Of a DNA stretch of 64,000 nt, positions 1-12,658 are shown piece after piece (the first letter of the stretch is position 1; the number at the start of each line of letters is the position of its first letter). The notes below the pieces were generated by a model. The model made no database searches. It saw nothing but the letters and a program-made list of their open reading frames with translations, and was not told the origin of the DNA. This stretch comes from Lojkania enalia (taxonomy: Eukaryota; Ascomycota; Dothideomycetes; Pleosporales), in assembly GCA_010094045.1 (NCBI GenBank), contig ML986653.1, positions 165,148 through 229,147 of the forward strand, written 5' to 3'. Made by a program: the position numbers and the translations under genes.

Positions 1-1
1 A

Positions 2-2614
2 GGAAAACCCAGTCTCCAAGCTATAGCTACGGTTGTAAACAACGTCAAGGCAGAGTTACACTTTACCCGCCTACAACAGCAAGATGAGTTTGCGCCACCT
101 AGTAATTTAACGGCACTGCAAAAGCTACGTGAACGGAAAAAAGCTCTAGCAAAAAATGAGCTTGAATGTTCTCGGAGGGGCGTTCAGAGCTGCTTTGGGC
201 TATCCCAAATCCTCCATCCGCCAGCTGATAGCAACTATGTATCACAGATCCGAGACAATACAGAGCTCGAGGCTTTTAAGACCCAAGCCGATGTCATGAA
301 CAATCGAATCCAGAACATGGAGGCCCAAATGAAGGAAATGCAAGATAACCAAGGACAAAAGCTAAAGGAAATGCTTGAGAAGGAGCTGAAGGGTATTAGA
401 GAGGAACAGCAAAAGGCTCATGAAGAGTGGAATGGTATCAGGGGCACTCAACTCAGCATTGCATCCAAACAACACGAAAAAATGCCAGCTGCAGACTTCT
501 CGAAAGATATAAAAAGTCTCTGGGATTGCTCACATCGTATAGATAAATCCATCGGTGGTCTAATTTCGCGAATTCATAGCTTAGAGACTCTGTCAGATCG
601 TATTGAAGTGGCGAACGATAATCTGCGCGGCGACCTAGCTAAGACCGATAAGCATGAACGCGAAACTTACAAGCTGGCAACAGAAGCCCGACAGAAGGTT
701 GACGACTTCAAAGAGAAATCCGTCGGCTTTGAGAGGAGGATTACGAAACTGGAAGCTGATCTTGATGTTAAGGACCATGGAGTCTTCGATCGATTAAAGA
801 AAACAGAAGGTCTTTTCCATCGAATGAAAGATGTCGAAGAACTGAAAAAGAAAATCGATACCTTTACAGCTCAGATAACAGCGTGTCAAAGCACCATTAC
901 TAAGTTGCAGTCTACTATCAACGAATTGGGTCCTACTGTCATTGATTTGGGCTCTCGTGTGGCTACTATCGAGTCTAGCAAAACGGAAATAAGGTCTCCA
1001 GTGCCAAACATTGCGAACGAAGCACAGGAAGCCGCACTTGCAGCTGTCCAAAACGGGCAATCAAATCTAGAGCGTGAACTAAGCTCAATAAAGCAACAAT
1101 TACAATCACTAAACAGCGCAGACATAAAGAGAGAGGCTGCCAAAAAATCACAAGCTGAGACACTAGGCGAAATATCGCGGACGATGCAATCTCTCACGAC
1201 TCGATTGTCCACACTGGAAAAAGTAGCTGGGGAGCGAAATATACAAGTCGTGGAGAAAGGCGAGGAGGTAGAGAAGACAATCTCGGGTTTGGAGGCCAGA
1301 ATAAATGAATTGGGCAAATCGAGCGACCGGAATTTTGAGCATATCACGGATGAACAGCACAATCTGAAAACTGATCTCGATGGTACAAGGAACTTGATAG
1401 TACAGCAGGTGGCGGATTTTATGAAAACTATACTCAACCCACATATTGCCACGAACAACGAGCGCCTCGAGGGCATGGATAAGCAGCTCTCCAACCATGT
1501 CGCTGAGATAGCACAACTTAAGCAATGTGCTGCTTCAAATGCACAATTATCAGCATGCCCACGAGTCATAGACCAATCACCAAATTTCCGTACTGATCTG
1601 GATAGCTTTGGGACACAGCCTCAAAATCAATCAAATAGCGTCATGAATGCGACTAGGCCATTCATTTCTATGGAAGACTTGAACAAGCTGCGAGGAGAGC
1701 TTCAGAATCTTCAACAATTTGTGGGACAGGAAAGTGACGCAAGACAAAAGGCAATACAAGGGCTGGAGCAACAGCTCAAGAATGTGCAGGATATTACAGC
1801 GCACAGCATCCAGAGCTTGGAGGCCCGCTATGAAAACATTCAAACGGATCAGTTGTATCAACAGATAGTCAACGAGATCCAAAGGATGTATCCCGATGCA
1901 CCAGCGTTTCTTCAACAGCTGGGCATCGTCCAGAATCGGGTTAATAGCCTAATCAATGATTCAATGTCCATGCAACATATTCTTCGCGATGCTCGGCAAA
2001 AAGGAGAAACCGCGATTGCTCAAACTTCACGAGCTGAGACCACGACAAACCAAATTAGTGAGAGCGTCGCGCGTTTACAAGGTTCATTTGCAGATCTAGA
2101 GCAAAGTTTCCTACAGCTCAACCAACAAGTCTATCCTTCTGAACAGCTAAACACCGTCCAAGAACACATCGCTAAATTGGAGAGCAAGTGCTCCGAGCTT
2201 CAGAAAGTTAATGAAGACATTATTAGAGGGCACAACACGCTTCAAGAAGTGGCAGTAGCAATTCAGCGTAAGCAGACCGACTTCGATAAGACCCTTACGA
2301 AATGCGATGAAGAGGGTATAGGGTGGAAGAGAGCCGAAGAGAAGCTAACGAAGTCGTTTGCTGCGCTAGATGAGGACGTAAAGAAGATACAAGAGACGCT
2401 TTCAAGTGTTGAGAGCGTCTCCAGTAGATTCCAGTTCGCTCAACATGACCTAGCTCGGGTTATAGTGCACATTAAAGACATTGAGAGCAACATCCGTGCT
2501 CAATTTCCGAAGTGGAAGTTGAAAAGTCTAGACTTCCCATTCCAGGGGGAGGAAGAACGGCGATCCGAGGAATCGCCAATACGCGATCAGGGCCAGAGGC
2601 GACGACGGTTCTGA
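2..2614 (+). CDS. Long coiled-coil protein, 5' end outside window
   Basis: The reading frame is already open at base 2 and runs to a TGA at 2612-2614, so the gene starts upstream of the window. An in-frame ATG at 296 is internal and should not be taken as the start. The visible 870 residues are almost wholly charged heptad-like helix rich in E, K, Q and L, with few prolines or aromatics, as in a long coiled coil. The last residues are an Arg-rich tail (ends QRRRRF). Just after the stop, the +1 frame reads an acidic run (DDGSDD...) to a TGA at about 2645, so a small unrecognised 3' intron could change the C-terminus. I recognise no family. A structural role (cytoskeleton, kinetochore, spindle pole or nuclear periphery) is only a guess from the coiled coil. 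Confidence 0.75.
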   Translation, partial: GKPSLQAIATVVNNVKAELHFTRLQQQDEFAPPSNLTALQKLRERKKALAKNELECSRRGVQSCFGLSQILHPPADSNYVSQIRDNTELEAFKTQADVMNNRIQNMEAQMKEMQDNQGQKLKEMLEKELKGIREEQQKAHEEWNGIRGTQLSIASKQHEKMPAADFSKDIKSLWDCSHRIDKSIGGLISRIHSLETLSDRIEVANDNLRGDLAKTDKHERETYKLATEARQKVDDFKEKSVGFERRITKLEADLDVKDHGVFDRLKKTEGLFHRMKDVEELKKKIDTFTAQITACQSTITKLQSTINELGPTVIDLGSRVATIESSKTEIRSPVPNIANEAQEAALAAVQNGQSNLERELSSIKQQLQSLNSADIKREAAKKSQAETLGEISRTMQSLTTRLSTLEKVAGERNIQVVEKGEEVEKTISGLEARINELGKSSDRNFEHITDEQHNLKTDLDGTRNLIVQQVADFMKTILNPHIATNNERLEGMDKQLSNHVAEIAQLKQCAASNAQLSACPRVIDQSPNFRTDLDSFGTQPQNQSNSVMNATRPFISMEDLNKLRGELQNLQQFVGQESDARQKAIQGLEQQLKNVQDITAHSIQSLEARYENIQTDQLYQQIVNEIQRMYPDAPAFLQQLGIVQNRVNSLINDSMSMQHILRDARQKGETAIAQTSRAETTTNQISESVARLQGSFADLEQSFLQLNQQVYPSEQLNTVQEHIAKLESKCSELQKVNEDIIRGHNTLQEVAVAIQRKQTDFDKTLTKCDEEGIGWKRAEEKLTKSFAALDEDVKKIQETLSSVESVSSRFQFAQHDLARVIVHIKDIESNIRAQFPKWKLKSLDFPFQGEEERRSEESPIRDQGQRRRRF

Positions 2615-3178
2615 TGATGTCCATCTTGATGACGAATATTATTGAACAGCCCAAACCATTCCCAATGTTCATTCTGGGTTAAACAGCCCCACTTTCCATG
2701 TCTGTTTTTATTTTCCCTAGTGTACCTTCGGTATTCTAGCGATTTAGCGTACTCGATACCCCACCATTCGCTTCTCTTATCTTGCTTTACTGCATGTAGT
2801 ATGATACCTTAGCTGGCTTTCTTTTGGGGGACTCTCTTCATCGATATTAGATATAATCCTAGTTGATATTTATTATAGCCGGATGGATGGGATCGGAGTC
2901 TAGTTGTTTTCGTTCCTTTCATTCGATCGATCAAAAGCGGCTGGACTGAAAAATTGGGGCCCAACACTCGTCCGGTGACATGCGAGGTTAGGGGAATAAA
3001 TGTTTGTGTGCAGTGGGGTCCTGCTTATATATATGCCGGCGTTTGAAGGATCAGGATCAGGATCTAGGAAGTTCGCTTCGGTTAAGCGAGTAATATAAGT
3101 ACACTAGTTTTTTTTTTTTAAAATAAATAAAAATAAAACAGCAAACGAGGAAATATTGAATGCTAAAAGTATACAGTA

Positions 3179-3214
3179 GTTTGTTTGTTTGTTTGTTTGT
3201 TTGTTTGTTTGTTT
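3179..3214. repeat. (GTTT)9 microsatellite
   Basis: Nine perfect copies of GTTT lie in the spacer between the coiled-coil gene and the Pop8-like gene. The same spacer (2615-3368) otherwise holds A/T-rich runs and no credible ORF. It must carry the terminator of one gene and the promoter of the next. Confidence 0.95.
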
Positions 3215-3368
3215 ACTGTGCCCTCTAGGAAATGCCAAGACCTCCAGGGCTAAGAGCGATAAGTTCGCGACGCGGCGCCTGTAGTTCAGCGCCAATTACC
3301 TACGCTCTATTTTCATGAGCGCATAACTCAGACTTTCACATTTAGAACGACACAATCGCGCCGCCAAA

Positions 3369-3989
3369 ATGGCATACCCACAAACGTCCGCGCCGGCCTC
3401 ACTCAGCGATACCACCCTCCCCACGCCACTCCAACGCACCGCATCCTATCCCAACCAACAAACCGCCCTACCACCACCCCAATCCCCACAGCCTACCACA
3501 CCCCAAAAGCGCAAACGCCTCAACCGAAAACCGCACATCCTTCACCAAGCCACCCTCAAAAAAGGCCTCTGGATATACTTCCACCTCGTCCTCATAACGC
3601 CCTCGACCGCTGCGCCGCCGCATCCCCCATCGTCCAATTCTCCCTCCGATCCCTCGACGACAGACCTCGATCCGCTTACCGCATCCTCCCTCCTCACGCC
3701 CCCGCTGTCCGCTTATCTTGGCCTCCACGGCTCCGCGGTACCAATCGATATTCTGAAGACCAAGGGTGCGGACACGTGGGTTCGAGTGCCGAGGGAGGAT
3801 GGGAGCGCGTTTAGGGCGAGCTTGAGCGGATGGACGGGGTGGTGTGATGGGGAGCTTGTGCCCGGGGCGCAGGGCGCCGAGGGCAGGGTGAGGGTGTCGT
3901 GGAGGGTGAAGGGGGAAAGCGAGGTCCTGGGTGGTTTAGATTGGGGGGATGGGATTAGTGATGGAGGGAGGAGCTTGTTTGGGAGCTGA
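3369..3989 (+). CDS. pop8: Probable RNase P/MRP subunit Pop8
   Basis: A single exon of 206 aa. An N-terminal low-complexity Pro/Thr/Gln region (about residues 1-50) ends in a basic patch (KRKRLNRK). It is followed by a compact alpha/beta-looking domain (about 55-185) with the segments LWIYFHLVLI, LDPLTA, LSAYLGLHGSAVPIDIL and DTWVRVPRED. This order resembles the Pop8 family, a small protein subunit of nuclear RNase P and RNase MRP, which process tRNA 5' ends and pre-rRNA. The identification is from remembered motif order, not an alignment. The basic linker would suit nuclear import or RNA contact. The gene stands alone, 750 bp downstream of the coiled-coil gene on the same strand and convergent with the transaminase gene. 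Confidence 0.6.
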   Translation: MAYPQTSAPASLSDTTLPTPLQRTASYPNQQTALPPPQSPQPTTPQKRKRLNRKPHILHQATLKKGLWIYFHLVLITPSTAAPPHPPSSNSPSDPSTTDLDPLTASSLLTPPLSAYLGLHGSAVPIDILKTKGADTWVRVPREDGSAFRASLSGWTGWCDGELVPGAQGAEGRVRVSWRVKGESEVLGGLDWGDGISDGGRSLFGS

Positions 3990-4282
3990 AGAAGTGGGTG
4001 CCGGATTAATGGAAATGCGGCTACGGTTGAGGGGGATCTTTGATGAATAATGCAGCCCCGGCAATAGTAATCATGACACCATTTAGAAGTATGCGGCCAT
4101 TCGGGTCGACCTTTCGAAGATGTTTGAATCTACTCGCTGAAGCACAGTACCGAAACTCCTCTACCAGAAATAGAAAGAAGCCATCCTATATGCCGCAGGT
4201 ATATAAGGTGCAAAGGACGCCGGTTCCTCCCTAATCCGCATCATACATTACTCCATTCCCCTATGGCTGATACCCTACCTCT

Positions 4283-5925
4283 TCACGATTTGAAAATCTT
4301 CTCCAATCTCTCAAGGAAGATATCCGCGTGATGCTTCTGGAAAATAAGCATCGGCCTCAACCTAACTGCCGACTCGCCACTGCCGCCGACGTTGATCCCG
4401 ATGCTCTTGGCCTTCTTCAGCACCTCGTCTCTCCTAGGGCTATCCCAGGCAATGAAAGTGCCTTGTCCTTTGCCCCGCAAATTGTTAATCTCATTGGTGT
4501 ACTGTTGTGCCAGTCGGTTTAAGCCGGCATAGAGGTAGTCACCCGTCGCCGCGGTGTTCTCAACTAGATTGAGCCTGTTGATTTCCTGGATGATGGCTCG
4601 GAAGAGGATTGCGCGAGCTGGGTCACCCATCCAAGTGTTAAACTGTCTATATGGCTTATTGGGGCGGAGCTCGTTGTTGCCGTAATAGTATCCTGCAGTT
4701 TGTGCCTTCTTGGAGAAGGTGACTATGTCTGGTGGTGTAGATAAGCCCCAGTGTTCGTGTGCCCAGAATTTACCCGTCGCGCCTACACCAGTCTGCACCT
4801 CGTCCACAATGAAGAGTATGTTATGCTTCTTAGTAATATCACGAAGACCGCGGAAAAAGTTTGGAGAGGCGTGGTTGTCGCCACCCTCGGATTGGATGGG
4901 TTCCACGACGACAGCGGCAGGTGGTGCGTGCCACTCCTTGATCAGGCGTTCAACTTCAGCGAGGCAGCGCTGCTCCTCGGCGGCGTTCTCGGCGGCGTAT
5001 TGGTCAAGAGGGTACTTAAGGGAAGGGAAGGGAGCCTTAGGCCAGTCAAATGCAGGAATGTCAAGTTTGTGAATCGGCTTGGAGCGGGTAGTGGAAAGAC
5101 TGCCGAACAGACGGCCGTGGAATGCCGATGCGAAGGAGAGGATGGAAAGTTGGGGGGCACCAGGAGACTGATTGTGCATGGAAGAGTTGATCTCGTGCTC
5201 GGTGAAATCGACGTGGTGACCGCCACGCTCGTGCTGTCGCTTCCACATAAAAGCGGCTTTGTAGGCGAGTTCGTTGGCATCGGAGCCGGACTGGCCGGTA
5301 AAGACTTGGTCGAGGCCCTTGGGGGCAACGCTCAATATACCGGTCTCTAGAATATCTGCCCAATCGTGCTGAGGGAAGTTGCCGAGTGCAGGCCGGTTGA
5401 TCAGCGCGGACGCCATCTCGGGAGAAGTAGCCGCCTGGAGGAGTGTGGGATTGTTGTAGCCCACGGGGATGGAGGCAATCTGAGCATAGCTAGGGGGCGT
5501 TAGCCAAAGACTGTTACGGATGCCATTTGGAGTACTTACACGTCGAGAAGGACGTTGCCGTCAAGATCAGCAAGACTGCAAGTCTGTCAGCTATCAGGCT
5601 CTTACGGCGACTGCCTCTCTTCTCACTAGTTCCCGTAGCTCTTCCCATAGTCAGCCATCATGTTCAAGCTTCTCGTGTCGAAGACCTTGCTGAGCCGCTC
5701 AATCGCCTTGATGCTCTTGGGCCCGGGAATTGCGGTCTGCACGGTTGGCCCCGCGGGCTCGTCTAGGAAGAATGGCTGCTCCCCACTCTCTGGAACAGCG
5801 GGGCTCGCGGCTGCTGAAGCATGCTGCCTTCGGAGAGAAATTGGTGCTGTCCTAGGCGCTGAATATGCGAATAAACGTGTAGTAGCCGGCCGTACGCGGC
5901 CTGTTGTGCGAAGGAACGAGGCCAT
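4283..5925 (-). CDS. uga1: 4-aminobutyrate aminotransferase (mitochondrial)
   Basis: Three exons: 5925-5627, 5575-5540 (36 nt) and 5489-4283, giving 513 aa. Phases match exactly and join [29 protein letters not shown]. The protein is a class III PLP aminotransferase that moves the amino group of GABA to 2-oxoglutarate, giving succinate semialdehyde in the GABA shunt. Visible hallmarks are the substrate/PLP region GQSGSDANE, the Asp of FIVDEVQTGVGATGKFWAHE, and the Schiff-base lysine in TFSKKAQ. The first 35 or so residues are rich in R, S, T and A with almost no acidic residues, as in a mitochondrial presequence. I chose the ATG at 5925 because it begins this presequence; an upstream in-frame ATG at 5988 would add 21 residues. 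Length fits fungal GABA-T. Confidence 0.93.
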
Positions 5926-6804
5926 TGTGCTGGCTGGCGCTGTGAGGGAGACCCGGGGCCCAAGAGTGGGATTAACGACACAGCTCAACGAAGAGCCGCC
6001 GATGCGCGAGCAATTGCAATGGGGGGGGGGCTTTCTGTCGGTGGGAACGAGAACAAGTGCAAGCGGGAGAATGGGCAGGAGAGCAGGCAGTTGAGCGGGC
6101 AGCTGTCCAAGTCACAGTGAGTCAGCTGGTTTGTGAGGGGGAGGTCCAGGGCTTTATTCTGTCATGTTTACTGGCAACCGATACCGTTCAGGCGCTATGC
6201 GTGCCGGGGTAGCTGCATCACAATCGGCGGGGTCTAAGCCGATGCTAACCCCCAATCGAGCTCGTCCACGCGAGATCCTGGGCTTAGCTATCGCAATTGT
6301 GGGCCAGAGAAAGGCTTCGTCAGACTCTCTTTCATCTTAGAGGGCGCTCTACACGCCCTAGACGCCCAATCCCCACCCCAAGGCGCGTCCAAGAGATTCG
6401 AGATCTGACAACCGCGTTCAGTTTTGGCCGTCACCTGGCCGTATGTCGTGGCTCTGTGCTTTAGTGTCGCCATTCCTTCATTCCATTACGTTCATTATAA
6501 TACATCTTCTCTTCCACATTCACCAAATCGTAACCCATCTCTCCCGGCTCGCTAACGAATTTTTCAATGCAATGATATCAAATGAAATAGGGCCGCGGAG
6601 TGCTTGCCAGCATCCAATCGTCAAAGTTTCCCGCCAACGCCTCTATGCTTCGGGTCGACGCCCAGAAGCTGGGTTATAGAAGGCCCGACTGTGCTCAATG
6701 CCGCCCGATCACGCCCGATCAACAATGAATTCGCCAAGAAAAGAGAGCGAGCAACAAGATATAAACCTAAGGCGAATGGTGCGATTCATGGTCTGATCAG
6801 CCTG
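5926..6804. other. Spacer between uga1 and set2
   Basis: The 879-nt stretch lies upstream of uga1 and downstream of set2, both on the minus strand. It contains a G9-type homopolymer near 6020-6030 and no ORF with coding character. It presumably holds the uga1 promoter and the set2 terminator. Confidence 0.6.
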
Positions 6805-9800
6805 CTACGGCCCGCCATTCACAGCGACCACGCGCCTCGTACCAGCGGCCCCTTCGAAGTCCTGTCCGCCTTCCTTGCTACTAGTGTCATGCTCACAAGA
6901 CCCATTTGTAGTTGTTGGTGGCGTAGCAAGCTGCATGGGACTGTGGTTGTTTTCTGCTCTCGAAGCGTCTTCGCCGTGTTTGACTCCATCAACCACCAAC
7001 TCTGCTGGGGGGGCTGAATTGCCGCATGCTGCAGCGTCGTCCACAGGAGTAGCCGTGTCGAAGCGAAGGGAATCAGTAACTTCTTCCGTAGGGGTAAATC
7101 CGGATTCGGACATTTCAAGAGGCATGTCTTCTATTGGAGGAGGCGGGGGAGGAGGAATCGCAGGTGGCACCTCCACCCTAGACTTCTTTGGCGATCCAAG
7201 ATCAACATCACCTTCTCTCTTCCGCTTCAGCTCCGCAACTGACATGTCGGTTGGGGAGGTCTGTCGGCATTTTGTGTCCTCGTCATCGGAAACGACCAGC
7301 ATATCATCATCTTGATCGTCTTTCTCCGATTTGCCCTCTAGGTTAGGCGTTTCCGGCGTACTGCCTATCTCCTGCTCATTGACCTTTTGCTTAGACTTTG
7401 CTAGCTTTTCTTTATCCCTTGCTTCTTTCTTGATGATAGCCTTGTCCATAAATTCCTTCACGAATTTCTTGACGGCTCTTTCGTGTCTAGAACTTAACTT
7501 CGCCGTGGGATCCTCGACACGCTTGGCTTTGAAATCGCCCCTAACAAGTTTCTTTGCGACCTATCAACTGTCAATCGCTTAGGGTCAGAAACTAGACGTT
7601 GAAGCTGACCTCTTTTGATAACCGCTTTAGATCGTCTTTCTCGAACTTCTTGCGGAAATGATTGGCAACAGACTGTACATGAGGGGCAAGCTACTAGATT
7701 TAGCGCTACAAATATAATACAGACACTTGGAATTGGCATACAGTATTCTCATATAGCTTCTCCCGCTTTTCTTGAGGCAGACTCCGCCACTTCTCACTTC
7801 TTGCTTTTTTATCGGTCTTCGGCTCGTCAGAGGTAGGTTGTGGAGTCCCGGATGCGGAGGGCTGATTTGTTGGCGTGGCATTCCTTGTGATATTTAGAAT
7901 AATATCTTGGAGCCGTTGTTCGTTTGTTTTTGCCTTTGGCGGCGGTGGCGGCGGCTGGTTAACAGACGGCAAGCTTGGCCTTTGCCATTGCGTAGCTCCT
8001 GATGAATTGTAGTAGTAGGTTTTCCCATTATCTGCTGTCGCTTGAAACCAGCCTTGGGGAAGTGGATTGAATGCCGGTGGTCGGGGACGATGTGGGCCTC
8101 GCGGAGCGTTATGAAAACCAGGGTTTCTTGGAGGATTGAAGCCTCGAGGGCCTGATGGAATTGCAGAAGGCCCTTTTGGCGCATCAATGGAAGGAGATTT
8201 TGATCTTGACCTAGAACGTTCCCGACCCCGCTCTCGACGTTCGAAATGGTTTTCTGTCCGGACAGGTGTGCTGGCATTGGGATCACGCTTCATCCGGGGT
8301 ATCCTGTAGGCAACCTCGAGCTTGCTCCATTCCTCGAGTAACCCCGAGGCTTTCGTCTGTACTCGTTCATCGTCACTACTCTTCAGTTTCTCAATTTCTT
8401 CCTCAATCTTAGAGTCCTGAATTTTGTTCCGAGTAATACGCGGCAATTGCTCGAGGATGTCAAGGACTTGTAGAACCACGTTGATGTCGTCTTTCCAAGT
8501 GCTGATGGTCGTCTTAAGAATATTGTATCCATGCATTTGGATGAGACGATGACCAACCTTTTCGTCATCAGTTTTCTGTATTCGGGTGAGAAGTTTGACT
8601 GCAATCCATTTCTCCGTGCATTGCCTGAGAGCCGCCATGACCTTGTTGACTTTGTCCACTTCGAGGGACCGGGGTTGTATATCGTTGATGTACTCCTCAT
8701 CGTCCTCACTAGCCCTCTTCCGTCGGGGTTTCTTCGCAACAGCTGTGTCCCAGCCGTCACCATCGTCAATGCCGAGTGCCTCAATCGTAGCATGAGACAA
8801 TTTGGTTGCATTGTCGGTCTGGGTCCGTCCGCCGATAACACCAACGCAGTTTGGCTCTCCACAATAGCAGGGTTGTGGATCGGCACCATATCGATCGACG
8901 TTGTAGTTAAAGACAAGTTCCTCGCCCGCTTTGATTTTTCGGTCGGCAAAGATGCCCATCCGCAGCTTATCGCCTACCTCCCACTTATCTACAGTGCAAT
9001 TCGGATTGCATGAGTGGTTGCAAAAGCGCCCGAGGTTGCCCTTCTTCGTTGCATCTACAAATTCACTCCTACTGAGGGACATGAAATAGAAGTGCTTAAT
9101 CCCTTCTTCATCGTATTGGATCATACGTCTGCGAAAAGCGCGCTCGTCAATGACTTCGCCAATGTACTCGAAAATAAAATCGCCAGGCTTGAGGTCAGAA
9201 TTTGCTCGGAGCCCATAGCCTTTCTTTTCGGTTTTGATGACGGCGACATCGGCGTACTGTTTTCGGAGAAAGCGCTGGTTCTGACAGGCACTCCCGCAAC
9301 TGCAATCGCCCACGCACTCCATTTTTGTCGCACGGTTGATGCAGTCCGAATCCTCGCCGCATGCTCGATTAATCCTTGTCACCGGGTCTGTATGGCCAGT
9401 CAGCTAAAGTGCACCCACTCAACCACGTGAATCGTTGTCGCGATGAACCTACCCCACTCCTCCTTGCACTCACACTCCAAGGCAGGTTCGGTCGCGCCCA
9501 AGGACCTATTTCCATACGTGCATTCGGGAAGGACCACGAAAGTGCCCTTTGCCTTGTCGGTAACATCGGGCCGGTCGAGGAATAGTGGCGGTGGTCTTGA
9601 GACAACTTTCTGCGACGCTGTGCGGGACAGCTTCGGCGCCTTGCCTGGCTCCATTTTCAACGTGATTTCTCCGCCAAGAACCTCCTCATGCTCGCCGCTA
9701 CCGGGGGAGGACGACTTGGAGCTGTGTTGCTTGACTGGCGATTGTGTGGAAGATCGCGACTTGGGTTTGAGAGGGATGGTTATGGGCGCGAGCGTGCGTC

Positions 9801-9948
9801 CCAGCCGGTCGTCGTCGCCCTCCACCTTCACTCGAACTGTGCCAGCACCTTCACTTTCCCGGTTCAGAGGGGTTCTTTCCTCGATCTTCATGTCGCGCAA
9901 CTCGGGCTCCAGCCGCGCCGACTTTTTCTCAGTTTCGCTGTCCGACAT
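6805..9948 (-). CDS. set2: Histone H3 lysine-36 methyltransferase Set2
   Basis: Four exons: 9948-9453, 9387-7742, 7690-7610 and 7560-6805, together 992 aa, all in phase. Domain order is that of Set2. An acidic/Ser-rich N-terminus is followed by the Cys-rich AWS motif (about 155-205, [15 protein letters not shown]). The SET domain (about 205-335) has [14 protein letters not shown] at about 289-296 and [10 protein letters not shown] post-SET motif CYCGEPNC follows (about 339-346), then a helical LEDGF-binding-like region (about 405-525), an RS-rich linker, and a WW domain (about 608-636, LPQGW...TYYYN..QWQRP). The SRI domain (about 690-775, binding the phosphorylated Pol II CTD) is split over exons 2-4 ([27 protein letters not shown]). 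Set2 travels with elongating Pol II and methylates H3K36. A Pro-rich tail completes it. All catalytic and zinc-binding residues look intact. Confidence 0.96.
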
Positions 9949-10600
9949 ATCGATGAAGCGAGTGCGAAGCCAGCGTTGTTGGTGGATTACAGGCTGGAGA
10001 AGAGGAGGCGTTGAAGAAGTGAGGGACGCTAAGCGATGTTCCGATTGCTACCACCCGGTCGCGGCAATCATGGCACGCTCCACTGCAGAAGCAACCCGGT
10101 TCCTACAGTCTGGCCAAACGCGAGCCTCAACGAGCCTTTGAGTGTATACCAAAGCGTCCCCTCGGTTGCAGACTGATCCTCCTCCTCGTCCCCTGTGGAT
10201 GCAGGTGAAGCCTTTCCGTCTCGCGACACAGCGACGCCCCTCAGGCTATTTATCCCGCTACTCGGAAACTAGTCGCGTCTACATGCACAAACAGGTGAGA
10301 GTGATGCGATTAAGGCGACTAGAGGTAGGAATGCAAGAGGTTATCCTCGACATCAGATATTGTGGGACACGGCGATCGGCTCGATCGGAGGTTTTGCGGA
10401 GGCAAACGGGGAAAAAGGCGCTGACAGTAGGCTTCTCGGTGTAGACGGGGCCTGATGGTTGTCTTCAGCGGCGGTAGGTGTGAATGCTGCACAATCACAA
10501 GGCAGGCGATGTCTTCAAGGTCTGCACATGGAGGTGCCATGGGGATGCGGCTCTGGTCTTGCCCATCTCGGCTAACGACTGGACGAATTTCTCGGCATTT

Positions 10601-10624
10601 GCCAACGCCAACGCCAACGCCAAC
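10601..10624. repeat. (GCCAAC)4 hexanucleotide repeat
   Basis: Four perfect tandem copies of GCCAAC lie in the spacer upstream of set2. No function is visible. Confidence 0.9.
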
Positions 10625-12406
10625 TTCATGAGGTAGATCGCACACGCAACAACGGACGAATGGGCAATGGTAGCAATGCTGTTGAGTTATGTCAACTACA
10701 GTGATATGTCTTGGAAAGCGTGCCCACGGGCATGATCACATGTAGGACGAAAGTTTGGCAACTGAGCAGGGCAATGACAGTACTCTTAAAACACCACCAG
10801 GATGGTCCGGACTACTTTTGCCATTGTTAGAGGTGCAAACATCGGTGAACAGGGCTTTGAGGGATAATTTCGTAACAACTAGGTGTGTATGGAATACGGC
10901 CTTGGACTTACTCGTGCCTGGGGAACCGCTTGAAGTGCATAACTACAAATCTGTAGTAGGAATACACAACCACTACCGGCTCGATCCTGTTACCTCGTCG
11001 CTAAAAATCTGCGCCAGTTGAACAAAGGAAGTGAGAACAACTTCAATTAGGTGTAGTGTGCATGGCCAGCTGCATCCAAAATGCTTCAAGCAGCCCGAAT
11101 TCCAACTTGCTCTCCTGACCATCACGCGTTTCCAATAGATGCAACTCTTCGAACCTGTCAATGCAATCCCAAAGGCCTAATCAGGCCGCCGCCGCTTTTT
11201 CCTTTGTAGCTGAGTGCTGAGAGTGTTTGCTTTGGAATGTGGACCGGGCACCCCATATGTGGCATTTCATTTATGCTCCATGTCCGATCACGTAGTACAA
11301 CACCCATTAGCAGGCGGCGTGATTCGACCACAGAGACTAAACTCCACGTGGTTGAGAGCAGCTGGTCCTTGCAGACGAACCATTCTCCGGGTTCAGGCGA
11401 GGGTGTGGAGACCTATGAGGCGTCGCAGGGCGCTTGATCTTGGTTTGCTGGCCCAAACTACGTGCGCTGTGTTCATCTCGTAGGAAGGTGTATGGAGAGC
11501 CTACCGCCAGGGCAGCATTGTTTGGCTAAAACACACCCCAAAGCTGACGCCGGAAGGTGCCGCTGACGCTGCCTTCGTCGGGCTTACGAGCGGACCCTTG
11601 GTGTTGGGACCGACGCGCCGCTCCGGCAAGCGCGCAGCAAAAGGTAGGGGATTGCATATGGTTGGGTGGGCAACAGATAGATGAAATAGGAGGAAGCACA
11701 GCACTAGTGGCGCTTCGACATGCTAGATGCGCCTATTAGGCCTGCATGCTGTCTCTACGATCGCGGAGGCAGCAACGCCCCAATTATTGTACATAGAGGG
11801 AGCCGAGAGCGTTAGGGTCCTGCCGATAAGATACGAGCGATTACTGATGGTGAGAATTTAGCCAGTTGCATGCGCGACCGAATTCTCACATTGCCCCGTT
11901 CCGTCTGCCGGCGGCCATTATTGACAGTGGGGGACACGGCTGCATCCCAGTGTTCATGCAGGAGACGGCGGGTCAAAGCGGGATTGTCTGGCAAAACACA
12001 GTCGTATGTACCACTTCTGTACAGTAGCAGCGTTCATAATTCAAAATCGAAGGTCCTTCCGCAGTAGTGCGGTCCATGATGGAAGTGCTGTCTGAATGGG
12101 GGCAAAGGCGCAGGAATAACTATTGGCCGGGGCGATGCCAGCAAGCAGTAGAAGCAGCAGGACTAGCACACACCCACTACAGCTAGGTGAGGGTTCCCTG
12201 CTGCCTGCCGCACCACTCACGACGCCTCGAAATCTGCAGTCGTTCCGTCGCAGCGTTCCTCGGTACATACATACGCTTGCTCTTGCTCGCTAGCAATAGG
12301 GTGCTTGCGCAGCTCACGCAGTCAGGACACGATACGCAGTCATTCGTTGGTAGCCTCACAGTTGCGCGAGCAAAAAGAGCGAGCAAGACCAAAACCAGAC
12401 AGACGT

Positions 12407-12433
12407 CTGCTGCTGCTGCTGCTGCTGCTGCTG
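12407..12433. repeat. (CTG)9 trinucleotide repeat
   Basis: Nine perfect CTG copies lie in the non-coding spacer. On either strand the repeat falls only in chance ORFs (poly-Ala or poly-Gln), so I treat it as a non-coding microsatellite. Confidence 0.9.
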
Positions 12434-12658
12434 CGTAACGGCTGATGGCCGAAATCGCTGCGGTGCGATATATATCAGGGGCGTGCTATGCCGAAGATCC
12501 AGCACTGGTGCCGGGCAGCTAACGGCCTCGTTGGCTGGCGGCCGTGACGGAGCAGAGCAAGCGACTCCAGGCGTGGGATATGAGAGTCTCTCCTCAGCGG
12601 GTGAAATGCCCATTGGTGCTACGTGGCGATGCAGCGAGCGGACTTCGGTGCGCGATAG

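Noticed and set aside
886..1569. 227-aa minus-strand ORF inside the coiled-coil gene
   Set aside because: Antisense shadow with Cys/Ser-rich composition; the plus frame is open through the whole region and clearly coiled coil.
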